Shown here: positions 46,477-55,409 of the stretch, piece after piece
Layout: each line of letters begins with the position of its first letter
Numbering within the stretch: position 1 is the first letter of the stretch
Origin: Paenibacillus sp. yr247
GTDB taxonomy: Bacteria; Bacillota; Bacilli; Paenibacillales; NBRC-103111
DNA: 64,000 nucleotides
Assembly (NCBI RefSeq): GCF_900103825.1
Contig: NZ_FNIF01000009.1
Span: 62,001 to 126,000 of the forward strand
Direction of reading: 5' to 3'
The notes under the pieces: generated by a model
Database searches by the model: none
What the model saw: the letters and a program-made list of their open reading frames with translations, nothing else
What the model was told of the DNA's origin: nothing
Position numbers and translations under genes: made by a program

Positions 46477-47163
46477 ATGATCCCAAAAGAATGTCAATCA
46501 ATTAACCAGAAAATTCTTGATTTAAAAGCTGAGAAACGTGATTTGCAATCTGATCTTATTGGTTTAACAGGAGCTGGGAAATGGACTTTGTTACAACATA
46601 TTGCAGTTATACAAGGAAAGATAACTACACTTAATAATCAATTGAATAGTTGCATTGTACAGCATGGTGGTAAAATTCCTCTTAGTGCAACATTGAGTGC
46701 CACTTTCTCTTTGCGCACCTCATTTAAAGATGCTCTTGGCCCATTCACAGGTTCCGAAACATTACCCGTTCTATTCGATGCTTCTCGTACAATTATGCAA
46801 GTTACCAATTTCCCACCATTTATAACCCCTCCTTTTCATACTCCTGTAGGTAATAATGTAACAACCGTGAAGATGATCGGTGGAGGTTTCGCTTCATTTG
46901 ATTCAAGTAATGGTACAATGAGCTTACCAATCCAACTTTATTTAGACCAAAGCATCAATATTCCTTTTTATACTGAAGACTCGACCATAACTTTTAATTT
47001 AACCACAGGCTCAGTAACATCACCAATTGGCAATCTTTCTGGATCACCGTTAGATGCTCAAGGTAATATTAGACTTGTTGGAGCATCTACATTTGTTGAT
47101 GGAATATTAGATAAAAGTTTTGGCACATTGGAGATAATAGGTGCAATTTCTCCACACCCTTGA
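46477..47163 (+). CDS. Unknown protein, possible spore/surface type (228 aa)
   Basis: ATG 46477 follows GAGAGGAGAGAG. The N-terminal ~60 residues form a coiled-coil-like helix (NQKILDLKAEKRDLQSDL). The rest is beta-rich, Thr/Ser/Phe-rich (LPVLFDASRTIMQVTNFPPF, PIQLYLDQSINIPFYTED) with no signal peptide. It is a single gene with its own promoter-like AT-rich upstream. The family is not recognised. Confidence 0.55.
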   Translation: MIPKECQSINQKILDLKAEKRDLQSDLIGLTGAGKWTLLQHIAVIQGKITTLNNQLNSCIVQHGGKIPLSATLSATFSLRTSFKDALGPFTGSETLPVLFDASRTIMQVTNFPPFITPPFHTPVGNNVTTVKMIGGGFASFDSSNGTMSLPIQLYLDQSINIPFYTEDSTITFNLTTGSVTSPIGNLSGSPLDAQGNIRLVGASTFVDGILDKSFGTLEIIGAISPHP

Positions 47164-47282
47164 AAATTAGAATTAACAAACAGATTGATATTTTATTAAT
47201 AAACCAATCTACAGCCTAGACAGGCTATATTTTTTAACTCAGTAGAGTGCTAAAAGTAAGGTATGTCCAAATTGTGCGGGCT

Positions 47283-47490
47283 GTGATATACTTAATGCTG
47301 TAAAACTTATTTTTGCTCTAAGACTAGAGCTTGTTCTCGAAGCGGAAATCCCTATTGGGAGGCATGACACCTTTAGAGTAGGTCTGTCCTATTCTAAAAA
47401 AGGTTCCCGCGAGAACAAGCTTTTTTGTGTTCTTAGGGTATGAAACGACCAGAAGCTTTGAACTCTATTGGGTTCGTGGTTTCTGGTCTT
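47283..47490 (+). promoter_or_regulatory. Promoter, variant leader RNA (copy D) and second terminator
   Basis: TGATATACT (47283-47291) is an extended -10 box. The leader has stem AGCTTGTTCTCG (47328-47339) with CGAGAACAAGCT (47410-47421), then TTTTTG. It includes TCTCGAAG and an inner hairpin AGAGTAGG-TCTGT-CCTATTCT. A second hairpin GACCAGAA (47447) with TTCTGGTC (47481) and TTTTTT follows. Two terminators in series precede the next ribosome binding site. Confidence 0.6.
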
Positions 47491-47516
47491 TTTTATTTTC
47501 TGGAGGAGGTGAATCT

Positions 47517-47603
47517 GTGATTTGTTTGAAGAATGACCCATCCCAAAAAAGCGGAAAGGTCGTAATTGACGGCAGGCATATTGGCCATGTTGTCGGAGAC
47601 TAA
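47517..47603 (+). CDS. Small unknown protein or leader peptide (28 aa)
   Basis: GTG 47517 has a perfect TGGAGGAGGTGA site. It encodes MICLKNDPSQKSGKVVIDGR and HIGHVVGD. It is the first frame after the leader RNA, so it could be a regulatory leader peptide or a true small protein. Confidence 0.5.
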   Translation: MICLKNDPSQKSGKVVIDGRHIGHVVGD

Positions 47604-47647
47604 TTTGGAAGAAAGCATTAAAAAAAAACCTTTGGAGGAGATTGAAC

Positions 47648-48061
47648 ATGAAATCATTGTTTAGGTCGTTAATTATCGCAGCAGCAATTGTTGGTATGGT
47701 ATTTGCAATTAGTCACAGTCAACTGTTATTACAGCTCTCAGGAGCGGGACTATTCATCGTGGTTATTAGGTTTGCTGTACCATTTCTAATTCTGCATTTT
47801 AAACTGCTACATGCAAAGTCAAAATCGATCGTACTCGAAGTAACAGATGCATCCCGCCGAAAGAAAAAGGTTTTGTTTTATGCTACCTCAGTGGGAATTG
47901 TATCGCTAAGCTTTCACCCCGATGTGTTCGTTCCTTTCTTCTTGGTCGTATTGACTGTCATTGCTCTCTTTTTTCTCACTCTCGTGATGAAGAATGGGAT
48001 CTGGGAGATCGAAGAAGAAGGTTATGATGAGGAGGAGTTGGAGTACGCATGGCGCGCTTAG
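47648..48061 (+). CDS. Small polytopic membrane protein (137 aa)
   Basis: ATG 47648 follows TTTGGAGGAG. About four hydrophobic segments (SLIIAAAIVGMVFAI, GLFIVVIRFAVPFLIL, VGIVSLSFHPDVFVPFFLVV, LTVIALFFLTLVM) precede an acidic tail (EEEGYDEEELEY). It overlaps the methyltransferase start by 13 bases. Function is unknown; plasmid membrane proteins of this kind may take part in conjugation or maintenance. Confidence 0.65.
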   Translation: MKSLFRSLIIAAAIVGMVFAISHSQLLLQLSGAGLFIVVIRFAVPFLILHFKLLHAKSKSIVLEVTDASRRKKKVLFYATSVGIVSLSFHPDVFVPFFLVVLTVIALFFLTLVMKNGIWEIEEEGYDEEELEYAWRA

Positions 48062-49089
48062 CATCCGAATCTAAAGGTGGATTTTACGCAATGCCCGTAG
48101 ATGAATTAAAACTCCTCTGCAAACGAATCCGGCTTAGGTATGATGAAGCGGATGTGAGTAGGGAAGTAAGAATCATCGATCCTTGCTGTGGTGCCGGCGA
48201 AGCACTTGACGTGATTGCCGAAACGCTTAAGGAACAGGGCGGAGATGTCAGTAGCTATGGTGTTGAGTTGGAAGAGACTCGGTATGAAGAGGCAGGACAT
48301 GTTCTCGATCATGTCATTCATGACGGCTACGAGAACTTGCGAACTCAGCCGATGTACTCACTTCTCTGGCTAAATCCCCCGTATCAGGATGGGTTCAGCG
48401 AACGAACCGAATTGACCTTTTTGAGAGCTCTATCTCGCGCGAAACAAGGGCTGCTGCAGAAAGATGGATTGCTATTATTCTGCATTCCGCAGTATGTGGT
48501 AAAGGACACAGCTAGCGTTCTGAGCGGTCGGTTTAGTAATTTTAGGATTTACCGGTTTACGGACGATAACTACGATGTGTTTAAACAGGTTGTCGTGATC
48601 GCCAATCTCGGTAAAGCCAGTGGCGAGGATAGCAAGAAAAACTACAAATGGCTTCGCTCGATTGGTGAGGGGGAAAAGGATATGCTTCCAACCCTTGCTG
48701 AGATTGATGAAGACATCGAAGTGTTCTGTTCGGAAGGAGAACTTGGATTTTTCCGAGCTGGGAAAATGAATCCGGATGAATTGGCTCGAGATCTCACTTC
48801 CTCCACTGTCTTTGATGAACTGAGGAAACGGTTTGAACCTAAGAACTTGGCAGCCAGTATGAAGCGGCCTATGCTTCCCTTGAAACCGACGCATATGGGT
48901 ATTGCGATTGCGAGCGGTGCTGTTGGAGGAAATCTAGGGACACACATCGTTGCGGGTATCACGAAGCGAAGAAAGGACGTTAGCGAGATCTTTGATGAAG
49001 AAGGCAGAAAAACCGGTGAGAAAGTAACCGAGTTTTTCCAAAGTATCGTTCGAGTATTTACATCGAACGATGTGAAAGATTTGGAGTAA
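48049..49089 (+). CDS. DUF6094-like SAM-dependent methyltransferase
   Basis: 346 residues. SAM-binding motif I is VRIIDPCCGAGEALDVI, and LWLNPPYQDG is the NPPY motif of N6-adenine (or N4-cytosine) methyltransferases. The N terminus GGFYAMPVDELKLL resembles DUF6094, a group found next to SNF2-type helicases on large plasmids (recalled). It probably methylates DNA, perhaps to protect or mark the element. The helicase gene follows 64 bases later past a terminator hairpin. The C-terminal ~120 residues are family-specific. Confidence 0.78.
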   Translation: MARLASESKGGFYAMPVDELKLLCKRIRLRYDEADVSREVRIIDPCCGAGEALDVIAETLKEQGGDVSSYGVELEETRYEEAGHVLDHVIHDGYENLRTQPMYSLLWLNPPYQDGFSERTELTFLRALSRAKQGLLQKDGLLLFCIPQYVVKDTASVLSGRFSNFRIYRFTDDNYDVFKQVVVIANLGKASGEDSKKNYKWLRSIGEGEKDMLPTLAEIDEDIEVFCSEGELGFFRAGKMNPDELARDLTSSTVFDELRKRFEPKNLAASMKRPMLPLKPTHMGIAIASGAVGGNLGTHIVAGITKRRKDVSEIFDEEGRKTGEKVTEFFQSIVRVFTSNDVKDLE

Positions 49090-49097
49090 GAGAGAAA

Positions 49098-49131
49098 GGG
49101 TGGAGCTGCGAGCTCCTCCCTTTTTCTTTTT
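49098..49131 (+). terminator. Terminator hairpin before the helicase ribosome binding site
   Basis: GGGTGGAGCT and AGCTCCTCCC with a GCG loop are followed by TTTTTCTTTT. AAGGAGGAC starts at 49138, so no promoter fits between the T tract and the gene. Confidence 0.7.
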
Positions 49132-49153
49132 ATTTATAAGGAGGACTATAAGC

Positions 49154-49994
49154 ATGTCAATAAATCGAAGGTTACTTACGGTAACGGACCGGGATCGTCA
49201 TTTTCGCGTAGAGCCCCATGTACTGGTATATGAGAATACAGCGCGCGGTGCAAAGAGTTTAATCTTTGCTTCCTATGTCGGTATTCCTGAAGCAGTAACG
49301 GCGGTAACCGCAGCCTTCCTGGAAGATAGGACACTTCACTTTGGGGCGTTCCAGTTTGAAAGAATGTCAGACCCGTATAAGCGTATTGAAAGGCCCATTG
49401 GTCTTGGAGACGTCGCTCATGGGACGGTCTACAATAGCTTGATGACGCTTGACGGGATCGAAGGGTTTCCAGAGTCTGAAAAGCTGGACCGGGCTTATCT
49501 GCTTGCACCCGATGGGGATGTTGGCCGAGTGCTTACCGAGCATGTGATCGAACGATTTGGTCTTCCTCGGGAGTGGGCTGATGAGTATCCTGCATTGTTT
49601 GAGGATAACATGTACCCTCTTGAAGTACTGCATAATCCGGATCTTCCGGCATGGGAAGGCGTGAAAGCGATCGTCTTCACGGGTACTGAAGAATCCGTCA
49701 TCGTGACGATTCGCAGGGCCTTAAGACGCGGTCAGCTTATCATCCCACCCAGCAGCGTTCATGGCGTATTTGATCCTTCTTGGTCAATGAAGGACTACAT
49801 GCTGAATAACGCTGTCCATATGGCCAAAAAGCTCGAAGAAAAGGCTCCAAGACATTCGATGGACGAGATGATTGACCCATCGATTGCAGATCTGATACGG
49901 ATTCCTTTTCCTACTCAAGCTCATATGATACAAGCAGTCGTGAACACCCTTGAAGATGAAAATCCCGCCTGCGGCGGCGATATGGGGACAGGCA
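49154..49994 (+). CDS. SNF2-type helicase, exon 1
   Basis: ATG 49154 follows AAGGAGGAC. 280 codons plus one base encode an N-terminal region and the Q-motif-like text IPFPTQAHMIQAVVNTLEDE, ending GGDMGTG at Walker A. The frame then fails (SAYCS stop at 50011). Joining base 49994 (A) to 51770 gives GGC-AAA-TCG, that is GTGKSIIA, a proper Walker A. The total spliced coding length is 3207 bases, 1068 residues, in frame. The junction is also supported by intron EBS1 pairing (see 49995-51769). Without splicing no ATPase is made. Confidence 0.8.
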
Positions 49995-51769
49995 GCGCGT
50001 ATTGTTCCTAGACAACCTGTTCAGTAATGAACAACAAAACTAGGGGGCCGTGATGGCCTAACTTTGTATCCGATTTGACAGGTGAAAATCCTGTTTGGGT
50101 TGAAAGCTAGCAACCCATCCCTAATATCCGACATGCGGATTGGATTTATCTTCGATCGGTGTGAAGCTCGGTGAAGTCGGTTGACCTCCTTAGTGTCAGC
50201 CGGGGGGCTATAAATTCGCAATGCTTACGAACAGGAATCTTTTATGACTCAGTATAGACCATTGAATACGTGTTTTGCCTGTACGGTTCAATATCGTTGT
50301 CTTGTACTCCTCTAGCTGCGGATGACAAGATGGTCCTACTGACAGAAGAAAGCTAAAGCGAGATGTAAAGCTAGGATACAAGGAACAATAGAACCTTAAT
50401 CGAGAGTGCTAAGGTGGATAAACTCCGATTTCTCGAAGTCACAGGAAATGGTGACCTAAATTAAGGGGCAGCAGCCCGTAGTAGTGATGAAACGCTTTAA
50501 TAGGCGTGGAGTGAAGGGGCATAGTCGTTATGAAAGGCTCTTGTCGGGGCAAAATGAGGTAATATGAGCGATAAAAATTATCAAAGTATAGTAGCAATGT
50601 TCTTAACTGGGGCTTCTCTTCGGGATATTGAAAAAAAGACAGGTATTAATCGAAAAAAAATATCCGTTTTTTTGAAAGAGAAAGGGTACGAGATCACAGC
50701 AAAAACAGGGAACTCGGGATACGATAAGATGGCTGTTTATCGGCTCGGTGAAGAGATGTATCAACAAGGTCATTCACAGAAAAGCATTTGTCGTACTCTG
50801 AAGACTTCCTTAGTCTCATTCTCTAGGTATCTTAAGACAAAGGGTTATCAGATCAATAGCACCATGAACCCAATGCGTGGAGCGGAACTCCAGAAAAAGC
50901 TGTCCGAAGCCCTTGAGTTATATCATCAAGGTCTAACTCGGACTCAAATTGCTCGATTAGTTAATGTGAATGACAATATCCTGGTTTCTCACTTTCAAGC
51001 TTTAGGAATAGAGAATTCTTCGGGTAAATATTCCTATGATGAAAGGTCATTCGAGAAGATAGAGACCGAAGAACAGGCTTATTGGCTTGGATTTCTTTAT
51101 GCGGACGGTTCAGTAACCTCAACCGGACGCTATGTTTTGGAGTTGACTTTAAAAGAAGAGGACTACCTTCATTTAGTTAAATTCAAATCATTCTTGAAAA
51201 CCGAGGCCCCTCTTATCAAACGGATCACACGGTTACAAGGTAAAGAATTTGTCTCTTTCCGAATGAGTGTTTATAACAAGAAAATGGTTGAAGACCTGAT
51301 TCGCCTAGGTTGCATCCCTCGTAAATCATTGAAGATCACCTTACCATCTAGTGAGCAAGTTCCTGCTGATCTATTAAATCACTTTGTACGTGGTTACTTT
51401 GATGGAGATGGGTCAATTTACGTTGGTGATAAACATGGGCATATCAGTTTGACCAGTACAGATGTATTTCTTTATGAAATTCAGCGGAGATACAATCTTC
51501 CAGGAAATAAACATCACAAAAAGGGTAATGCCTTTAGTTTTATTTATGGTAAACGCTCCGTATTGTTACCTTTTCTAGAGGCACTATATGACCATTCTGG
51601 GATTTACCTAGATAGGAAATACGAACGGTACCTAAGATTGATGAATGTACTAACCCGACAAGAGTAAAGAAAATCATAACGATGGAACGCCGTATGAAGG
51701 GAAACTTTCACGTACGGTGTGAGCTGGGGGAAAAGAGAGCCCTAAAGGGTGACTCTTACCTATCAGCAT
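49995..51769 (+). other. Group II intron carrying a LAGLIDADG endonuclease
   Basis: The start GCGCG replaces the usual GTGYG. EBS1 TGCCTGT (50276-50282) pairs with the last seven exon bases ACAGGCA, and the flanking T pairs with A, the first base of exon 2. GGGGCAGCAGCCCGTAGTAG and GTGATGAAAC (about 50465) resemble catalytic-core segments. Domain V lies near 51685-51724: ACGCCGTA with TACGGTGT and a GAAA-capped tip. Domain VI follows (AAGAG with CTCTT) with bulged A51752. The 3' end is AT. Branch A to 3' site is 17 bases, more than the usual 7-8, so a 3' extension or another DVI fold is needed. Confidence 0.78.
50564..51667 (+). CDS. Intron-encoded LAGLIDADG homing endonuclease with HTH repeats
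   Basis: 367 residues. The N-terminal ~150 residues hold three helix-turn-helix-like units (SLRDIEKKTGINRKKISVFL; HSQKSICRTLKTSLVSFSRY; LTRTQIARLVNVNDNILVSH). Two LAGLIDADG helices follow: YWLGFLYADGSV (about 173-184) and LLNHFVRGYFDGDGSIY (about 270-286), each with its catalytic Asp. It would cut intronless alleles and promote homing. No reverse-transcriptase domain is present. LAGLIDADG genes are usual in group I introns and inteins, and rare in group II introns. ATG 50564 follows AATGAGGTAAT. Confidence 0.85.
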   Translation: MSDKNYQSIVAMFLTGASLRDIEKKTGINRKKISVFLKEKGYEITAKTGNSGYDKMAVYRLGEEMYQQGHSQKSICRTLKTSLVSFSRYLKTKGYQINSTMNPMRGAELQKKLSEALELYHQGLTRTQIARLVNVNDNILVSHFQALGIENSSGKYSYDERSFEKIETEEQAYWLGFLYADGSVTSTGRYVLELTLKEEDYLHLVKFKSFLKTEAPLIKRITRLQGKEFVSFRMSVYNKKMVEDLIRLGCIPRKSLKITLPSSEQVPADLLNHFVRGYFDGDGSIYVGDKHGHISLTSTDVFLYEIQRRYNLPGNKHHKKGNAFSFIYGKRSVLLPFLEALYDHSGIYLDRKYERYLRLMNVLTRQE

Positions 51770-54135
51770 AATCGATTATTGCCTGTGGCGTTTCACACGT
51801 TTTACATGAACGTAAGAAGCGCAGGGGAAGTAAACAGGGAACCGCTGTACTATTGTCTGCACCAGGGATCACATTGCCAAAATGGCAGAAAAAAGAAATC
51901 ATGGGCACAATTCCAGGTGCCAAAGTCAATATTCTGCGAAACGGTGACGATGCACTAAAGCTCCTACGAAACGTTCGTAGTGGATATCAGCCATCAGGTC
52001 TAGAATTCACCCTTGTCGGCATCGACCGGGCAAAGCTCGGTTCGGAAGGATACTTCTCAGGAATCTGGAAACGGATGAGGGGTACAAAACGGGACGGCCG
52101 GGGAACGTATGCATGGCACTGTCCGGACTGTTTCGAACCACTTTTAGTTAAGGATGGAGCAGGTGACTTTGAACCGGCGACATGGGAAGCTGCGGCAGAC
52201 AGCTGGGAGCCTTCTCTTGAGCAAATCGATGAAGCCCGCTCCACTGGAACGCTGCAAGCTAACGGGCTGCCTAAGGGGTTTAAAGTGGACTGGAAGCGTA
52301 AAAATCGGATTGAGTGCTGCAATGCCGGTGCTGATCAGGAAACGAAAGATGACGCTGAACAAGAATCAAGAGATGGGAAGTGCAGGGCTAAGCTCTGGCG
52401 TCCGGCGCTGAAAAGTAGAGGGGAAACGAAGAATCGCCCTCGTGTTAATATCTCTCAGGTCTTGAAGCGGACGAAGAAATATTTCGATTTATATTGTGCT
52501 GATGAAGCCCATATGTGCAAGGCCGGAGACAGTGGAAGAGGGGATGCTTTTGCCCAAATGGTGAAATCTGCGAAGCGAGTTTTAATGCTCACTGGAACGC
52601 TCACGAACGGTAAAAGCACCTCGATTAAAGAGCTTCTATGGCGAACTGATCCGAAGTCAATGCTGGATGCCGGCTTTACTCATCAATCAGGTTTGATTGA
52701 ATGGGCATCGCGGTTCGGAAAACTGGAGAAGGTCGTCGAAGTGGATGAAGGGGACGAGGGTGTTGTCACCCGTCGGAAAAAGAAAGGTGCTCAGGTTAAG
52801 GAAGCCCCGGGTATCGCGCCACAGCTCACCGCTCAATTCTTGTTACATAAAAGTGGGTTCTTGGAATTGAAAGACTTAGGCCTACCTTTAGTGGAGCTAA
52901 AAGAGCTACCGGTTTTTTTAGATATGGATCCTGAGCATAAGGCGGAGTATCAACATTTTCATAATGAACTTCATGAAAGGTGTGCCCAAATTTCCGCCTC
53001 CAGTGGTGCAGCGGGGGTATGGTCTAAGTTTAACCCTTCCACGATTAATTATGGCGATCGACCTGACCTTGGAGCGCGTGTGGTATTAGGAGATGATGGT
53101 GAGGTTGTCAGCGCCCCGGTTTTAAATGAGGGTGGCAAACAGCTTCATGCTAAGGAGCGGTGGTTGGTTGAAACCGTAAAGAAGGAGCTTGCCGAAAATC
53201 GTCGATGCACCATCTTTAACAGTTATACCGGTGCTTACGGCATGAATGAACGAGTGCGGGACATCCTGACTAATCACGGCATTAGGTGCAAGATTCTGGA
53301 TGAACCGAACACTGATTTAAGGCAGGAGCGTCTTGCAGAACTAGAAGCTGATGAAATACCTGTAATTATTACAAACATGAAAATGGTGGAGGTTGGCCTC
53401 GATATGATGTACTGGCCAACGATCATTTTTTATCAGCTCAATTATGAGGTTTCTACTGTGAGGCAATCCTCTCGTCGGGCATGGCGTATCGGGCAGGACC
53501 GTGAATGTCGTGTATACTACGCTCTGTATAACGGTACCCAGCAAATGAAACAATTCATGTCCATTATGAGTGGACGCGGGCATGCCCTTATGGTCGAAGG
53601 TCGTCTCGACGGTTCAGAGCTAGCGCAGTACTCTCGTGATTCGCAATCAGCGCTTGCGAGTGATCTGGCCAGCTGCTTTGCTTCTAGTGACGTTGCACAG
53701 TCTTGGACCGCACTCGCCGCTAAGGACTTGGCAGATGTCGAGATGGTTGAAGAAGGAAGTTTTAAAGAGGTGCTTGCCGAACGGTTTAAAGCTCTAGCTG
53801 ACGAAACCCTACGGATTTGTGGCGTAGTGGATCTGGCAGCTTGGAGAGAGGCAAAAGAACAACGTGAGAAGGATTTGAAGGAGGAAGTGGTGGTCGATGT
53901 CATCGATTTCATGGACATAGTCACTCAAACGGATTCAGAAGACACAAAGAGTCCATCCCTCTTCGATTTCGATTTTTCATCCTTTGGGATCGAGAACACG
54001 TTCCCTGGTGCTACTGCGGATAGAGAGAGTGAATCGAAGGCCCGCTATGAGCCTGAGGTCGTTGTCGAAATCGCGAAGTATCAGAAAAAAGGGAAGAAGG
54101 CACCTGCAGAAAACCAACTCTGCTGGAATTTTTAA
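51770..54135 (+). CDS. SNF2-type helicase, exon 2
   Basis: Exon 2 continues KSIIACGVSHVLHERKK and AVLLSAPGITLPKWQKKEI. Motif II is YCADEAHMC, motif III LTGTLTNG, and motif VI QSSRRAWRIGQDRECRVYY. An inserted Cys pattern (HCPDC; ECCNAG..GKCRAKLW) may bind zinc. A TTG at 51853 could act as a start but would give a protein without Walker A. The protein is probably a DNA translocase in element replication or remodelling. It forms a neighbourhood with a methyltransferase, as seen on other large plasmids. Confidence 0.82.
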
Positions 54136-54146
54136 GATCACTTATT

Positions 54147-54180
54147 GGAGGCCCTGTACATTGTATGGGGTCTCCTTTTT
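54147..54180 (+). terminator. Terminator hairpin before the 54199 gene
   Basis: GGAGGCCC and GGGGTCTCC pair around TGTACATTGTAT and are followed by TTTTT. GAGGAGGA lies only 5 bases later. Confidence 0.6.
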
Positions 54181-54198
54181 ACATGAGGAGGACATGAC

Positions 54199-54672
54199 AT
54201 GGCCTATGTATATAGTTCGCATCATGCATGCAAAGAAAGGTTTGTACATTATACCTACCTTTGGAACATTCGGGGCATTTGCACTCATGGTCTACGGCAA
54301 GCTTCGGACGGGCTTATGGGCCCGGGTATATATTGCTGCAGGGTCAATGATAAGCCGACCTGTGAAGAGATTATCGAGCTACTGAGTGAGGAAATTGATT
54401 GGAATAAGGCGACAGAATATGTGAAGGAGCGGGAGTTCACTTCCGAGTCTGCCCGTTCGCTCATCCATCCTATCTATTATGAATACATGGGACCGTATCT
54501 ATTAGGTGAGGAAAATCCGCAGGGATTTTCAGATATCGCCGGGTATGTCTTGATTCCGAGGATTGCTTTAATACCGAGTCAACTCGTCATCGGTTGCCCT
54601 GTTGATTCAGGTATCGTCCCATCCTTTCTCATGGAAGGAGATGGTTCGATTGGCGAAACAGCCAGGTTATAA
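54199..54672 (+). CDS. Unknown backbone protein (157 aa)
   Basis: ATG 54199 follows GAGGAGGACATG. Text includes ERFVHYTYLWNIRGICTHGL, EEIIELLSEEIDWNKATEYV and ARSLIHPIYYEYMGPYLLGE. It ends overlapping the next gene. The competing frame starting at 53984 reads as noise. Not recognised. Confidence 0.5.
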   Translation: MAYVYSSHHACKERFVHYTYLWNIRGICTHGLRQASDGLMGPGIYCCRVNDKPTCEEIIELLSEEIDWNKATEYVKEREFTSESARSLIHPIYYEYMGPYLLGEENPQGFSDIAGYVLIPRIALIPSQLVIGCPVDSGIVPSFLMEGDGSIGETARL

Positions 54673-55099
54673 AGCGATTGTCCATTACTATTTACAGAAA
54701 AGCTGCTGGAGTATTCACTTCCAATCGTGCTGTTACACAGGTGCCTACGTTTACGTTTCGGGGGCTTGGGAGACAGAGGTTAAGCCTAATCGCCCGAGTA
54801 ACCCACGTGGATGGGTTACCGCACGTTCCGTTCAAATTACGTTTTTTTGTGCGGAGGATGCTGGACTTCCAGTGAACCGTAAACTGCTTGAGGAGCTGCG
54901 GCCGAGAATTATGGGTCCACTCAAGTACGACAAGAACAAGGTGTCCTTTAATGTGACTGAAGGAACGGGAGGGGTCTTATTCACTCCTGAAGGTGCATTC
55001 GTTCTAAAACCAGAGGTGGCGACAATGGACTTATTTAGCTTCGCCGAACACGGCATGAACGTAAACGGAGCGGGGCTTGATCTTGCAACAATGTACTAA
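54650..55099 (+). CDS. Unknown protein, overlapping the previous gene (149 aa)
   Basis: TTG 54650 is chosen because AAGGAGATGG (54634-54643) precedes it; the frame is open further upstream. The product begins MAKQPGYKAIVHYYLQKSCW and contains VSFNVTEGTGGVLFTPEGAF. It overlaps 54199-54672 by 23 bases. No family is recognised. Confidence 0.5.
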   Translation: MAKQPGYKAIVHYYLQKSCWSIHFQSCCYTGAYVYVSGAWETEVKPNRPSNPRGWVTARSVQITFFCAEDAGLPVNRKLLEELRPRIMGPLKYDKNKVSFNVTEGTGGVLFTPEGAFVLKPEVATMDLFSFAEHGMNVNGAGLDLATMY

Positions 55100-55129
55100 T
55101 GGCTGACTCTGACAAAGGAGATTTTGACA

Positions 55130-55396
55130 ATGTTTAAGGATGGAAAGTATGTCACTGCAAAAGAGAAGGAAAGGATTGATTGCAGGGATCTTAGTTTTGC
55201 GATCCGTGCTTATGCGATGGAGCATTTCGCAGATGTGGTTTCGGAATTTAAGAACATGAAGATTCAAAAAGAAATCGATCTGATGAAGAAATTTGCTGAA
55301 AAACATGGATATGCAATTACAATTACCTCTCCGGCCGCAATGGATTTTACAAACTACGAGCTGAAACCGGACGGGTCGTTGTCATTTAAATTTTAG
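55130..55396 (+). CDS. Small unknown protein (88 aa)
   Basis: ATG 55130 follows AAAGGAGATTTTG. It is helical and charged (SFAIRAYAMEHFADVVSEFK) with a beta end (YELKPDGSLSFKF). It lies just before the nucleotidase, sharing its operon (13 bases between them). Confidence 0.55.
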   Translation: MFKDGKYVTAKEKERIDCRDLSFAIRAYAMEHFADVVSEFKNMKIQKEIDLMKKFAEKHGYAITITSPAAMDFTNYELKPDGSLSFKF

Positions 55397-55409
55397 GAGG
55401 AGATGTCAT

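Noticed and set aside
50564..51667. Intein with a LAGLIDADG domain inside the helicase
   Set aside because: Both sides of the ORF have stop codons in the helicase frame and long non-coding structured sequence. Domain V-like RNA and EBS1 pairing point to an RNA intron.
49995..51769. Group I intron
   Set aside because: The GAAA-capped domain V helix, the bulged-A domain VI and the EBS1/IBS1 pairing fit group II. No P3-P7 core or terminal G with an upstream exon U was found at the junction.
51853..54135. Helicase starting independently at TTG 51853
   Set aside because: It would lack motif I, and in-frame helicase text (KSIIACGVSHVLHERKK) continues upstream of it to the intron boundary.
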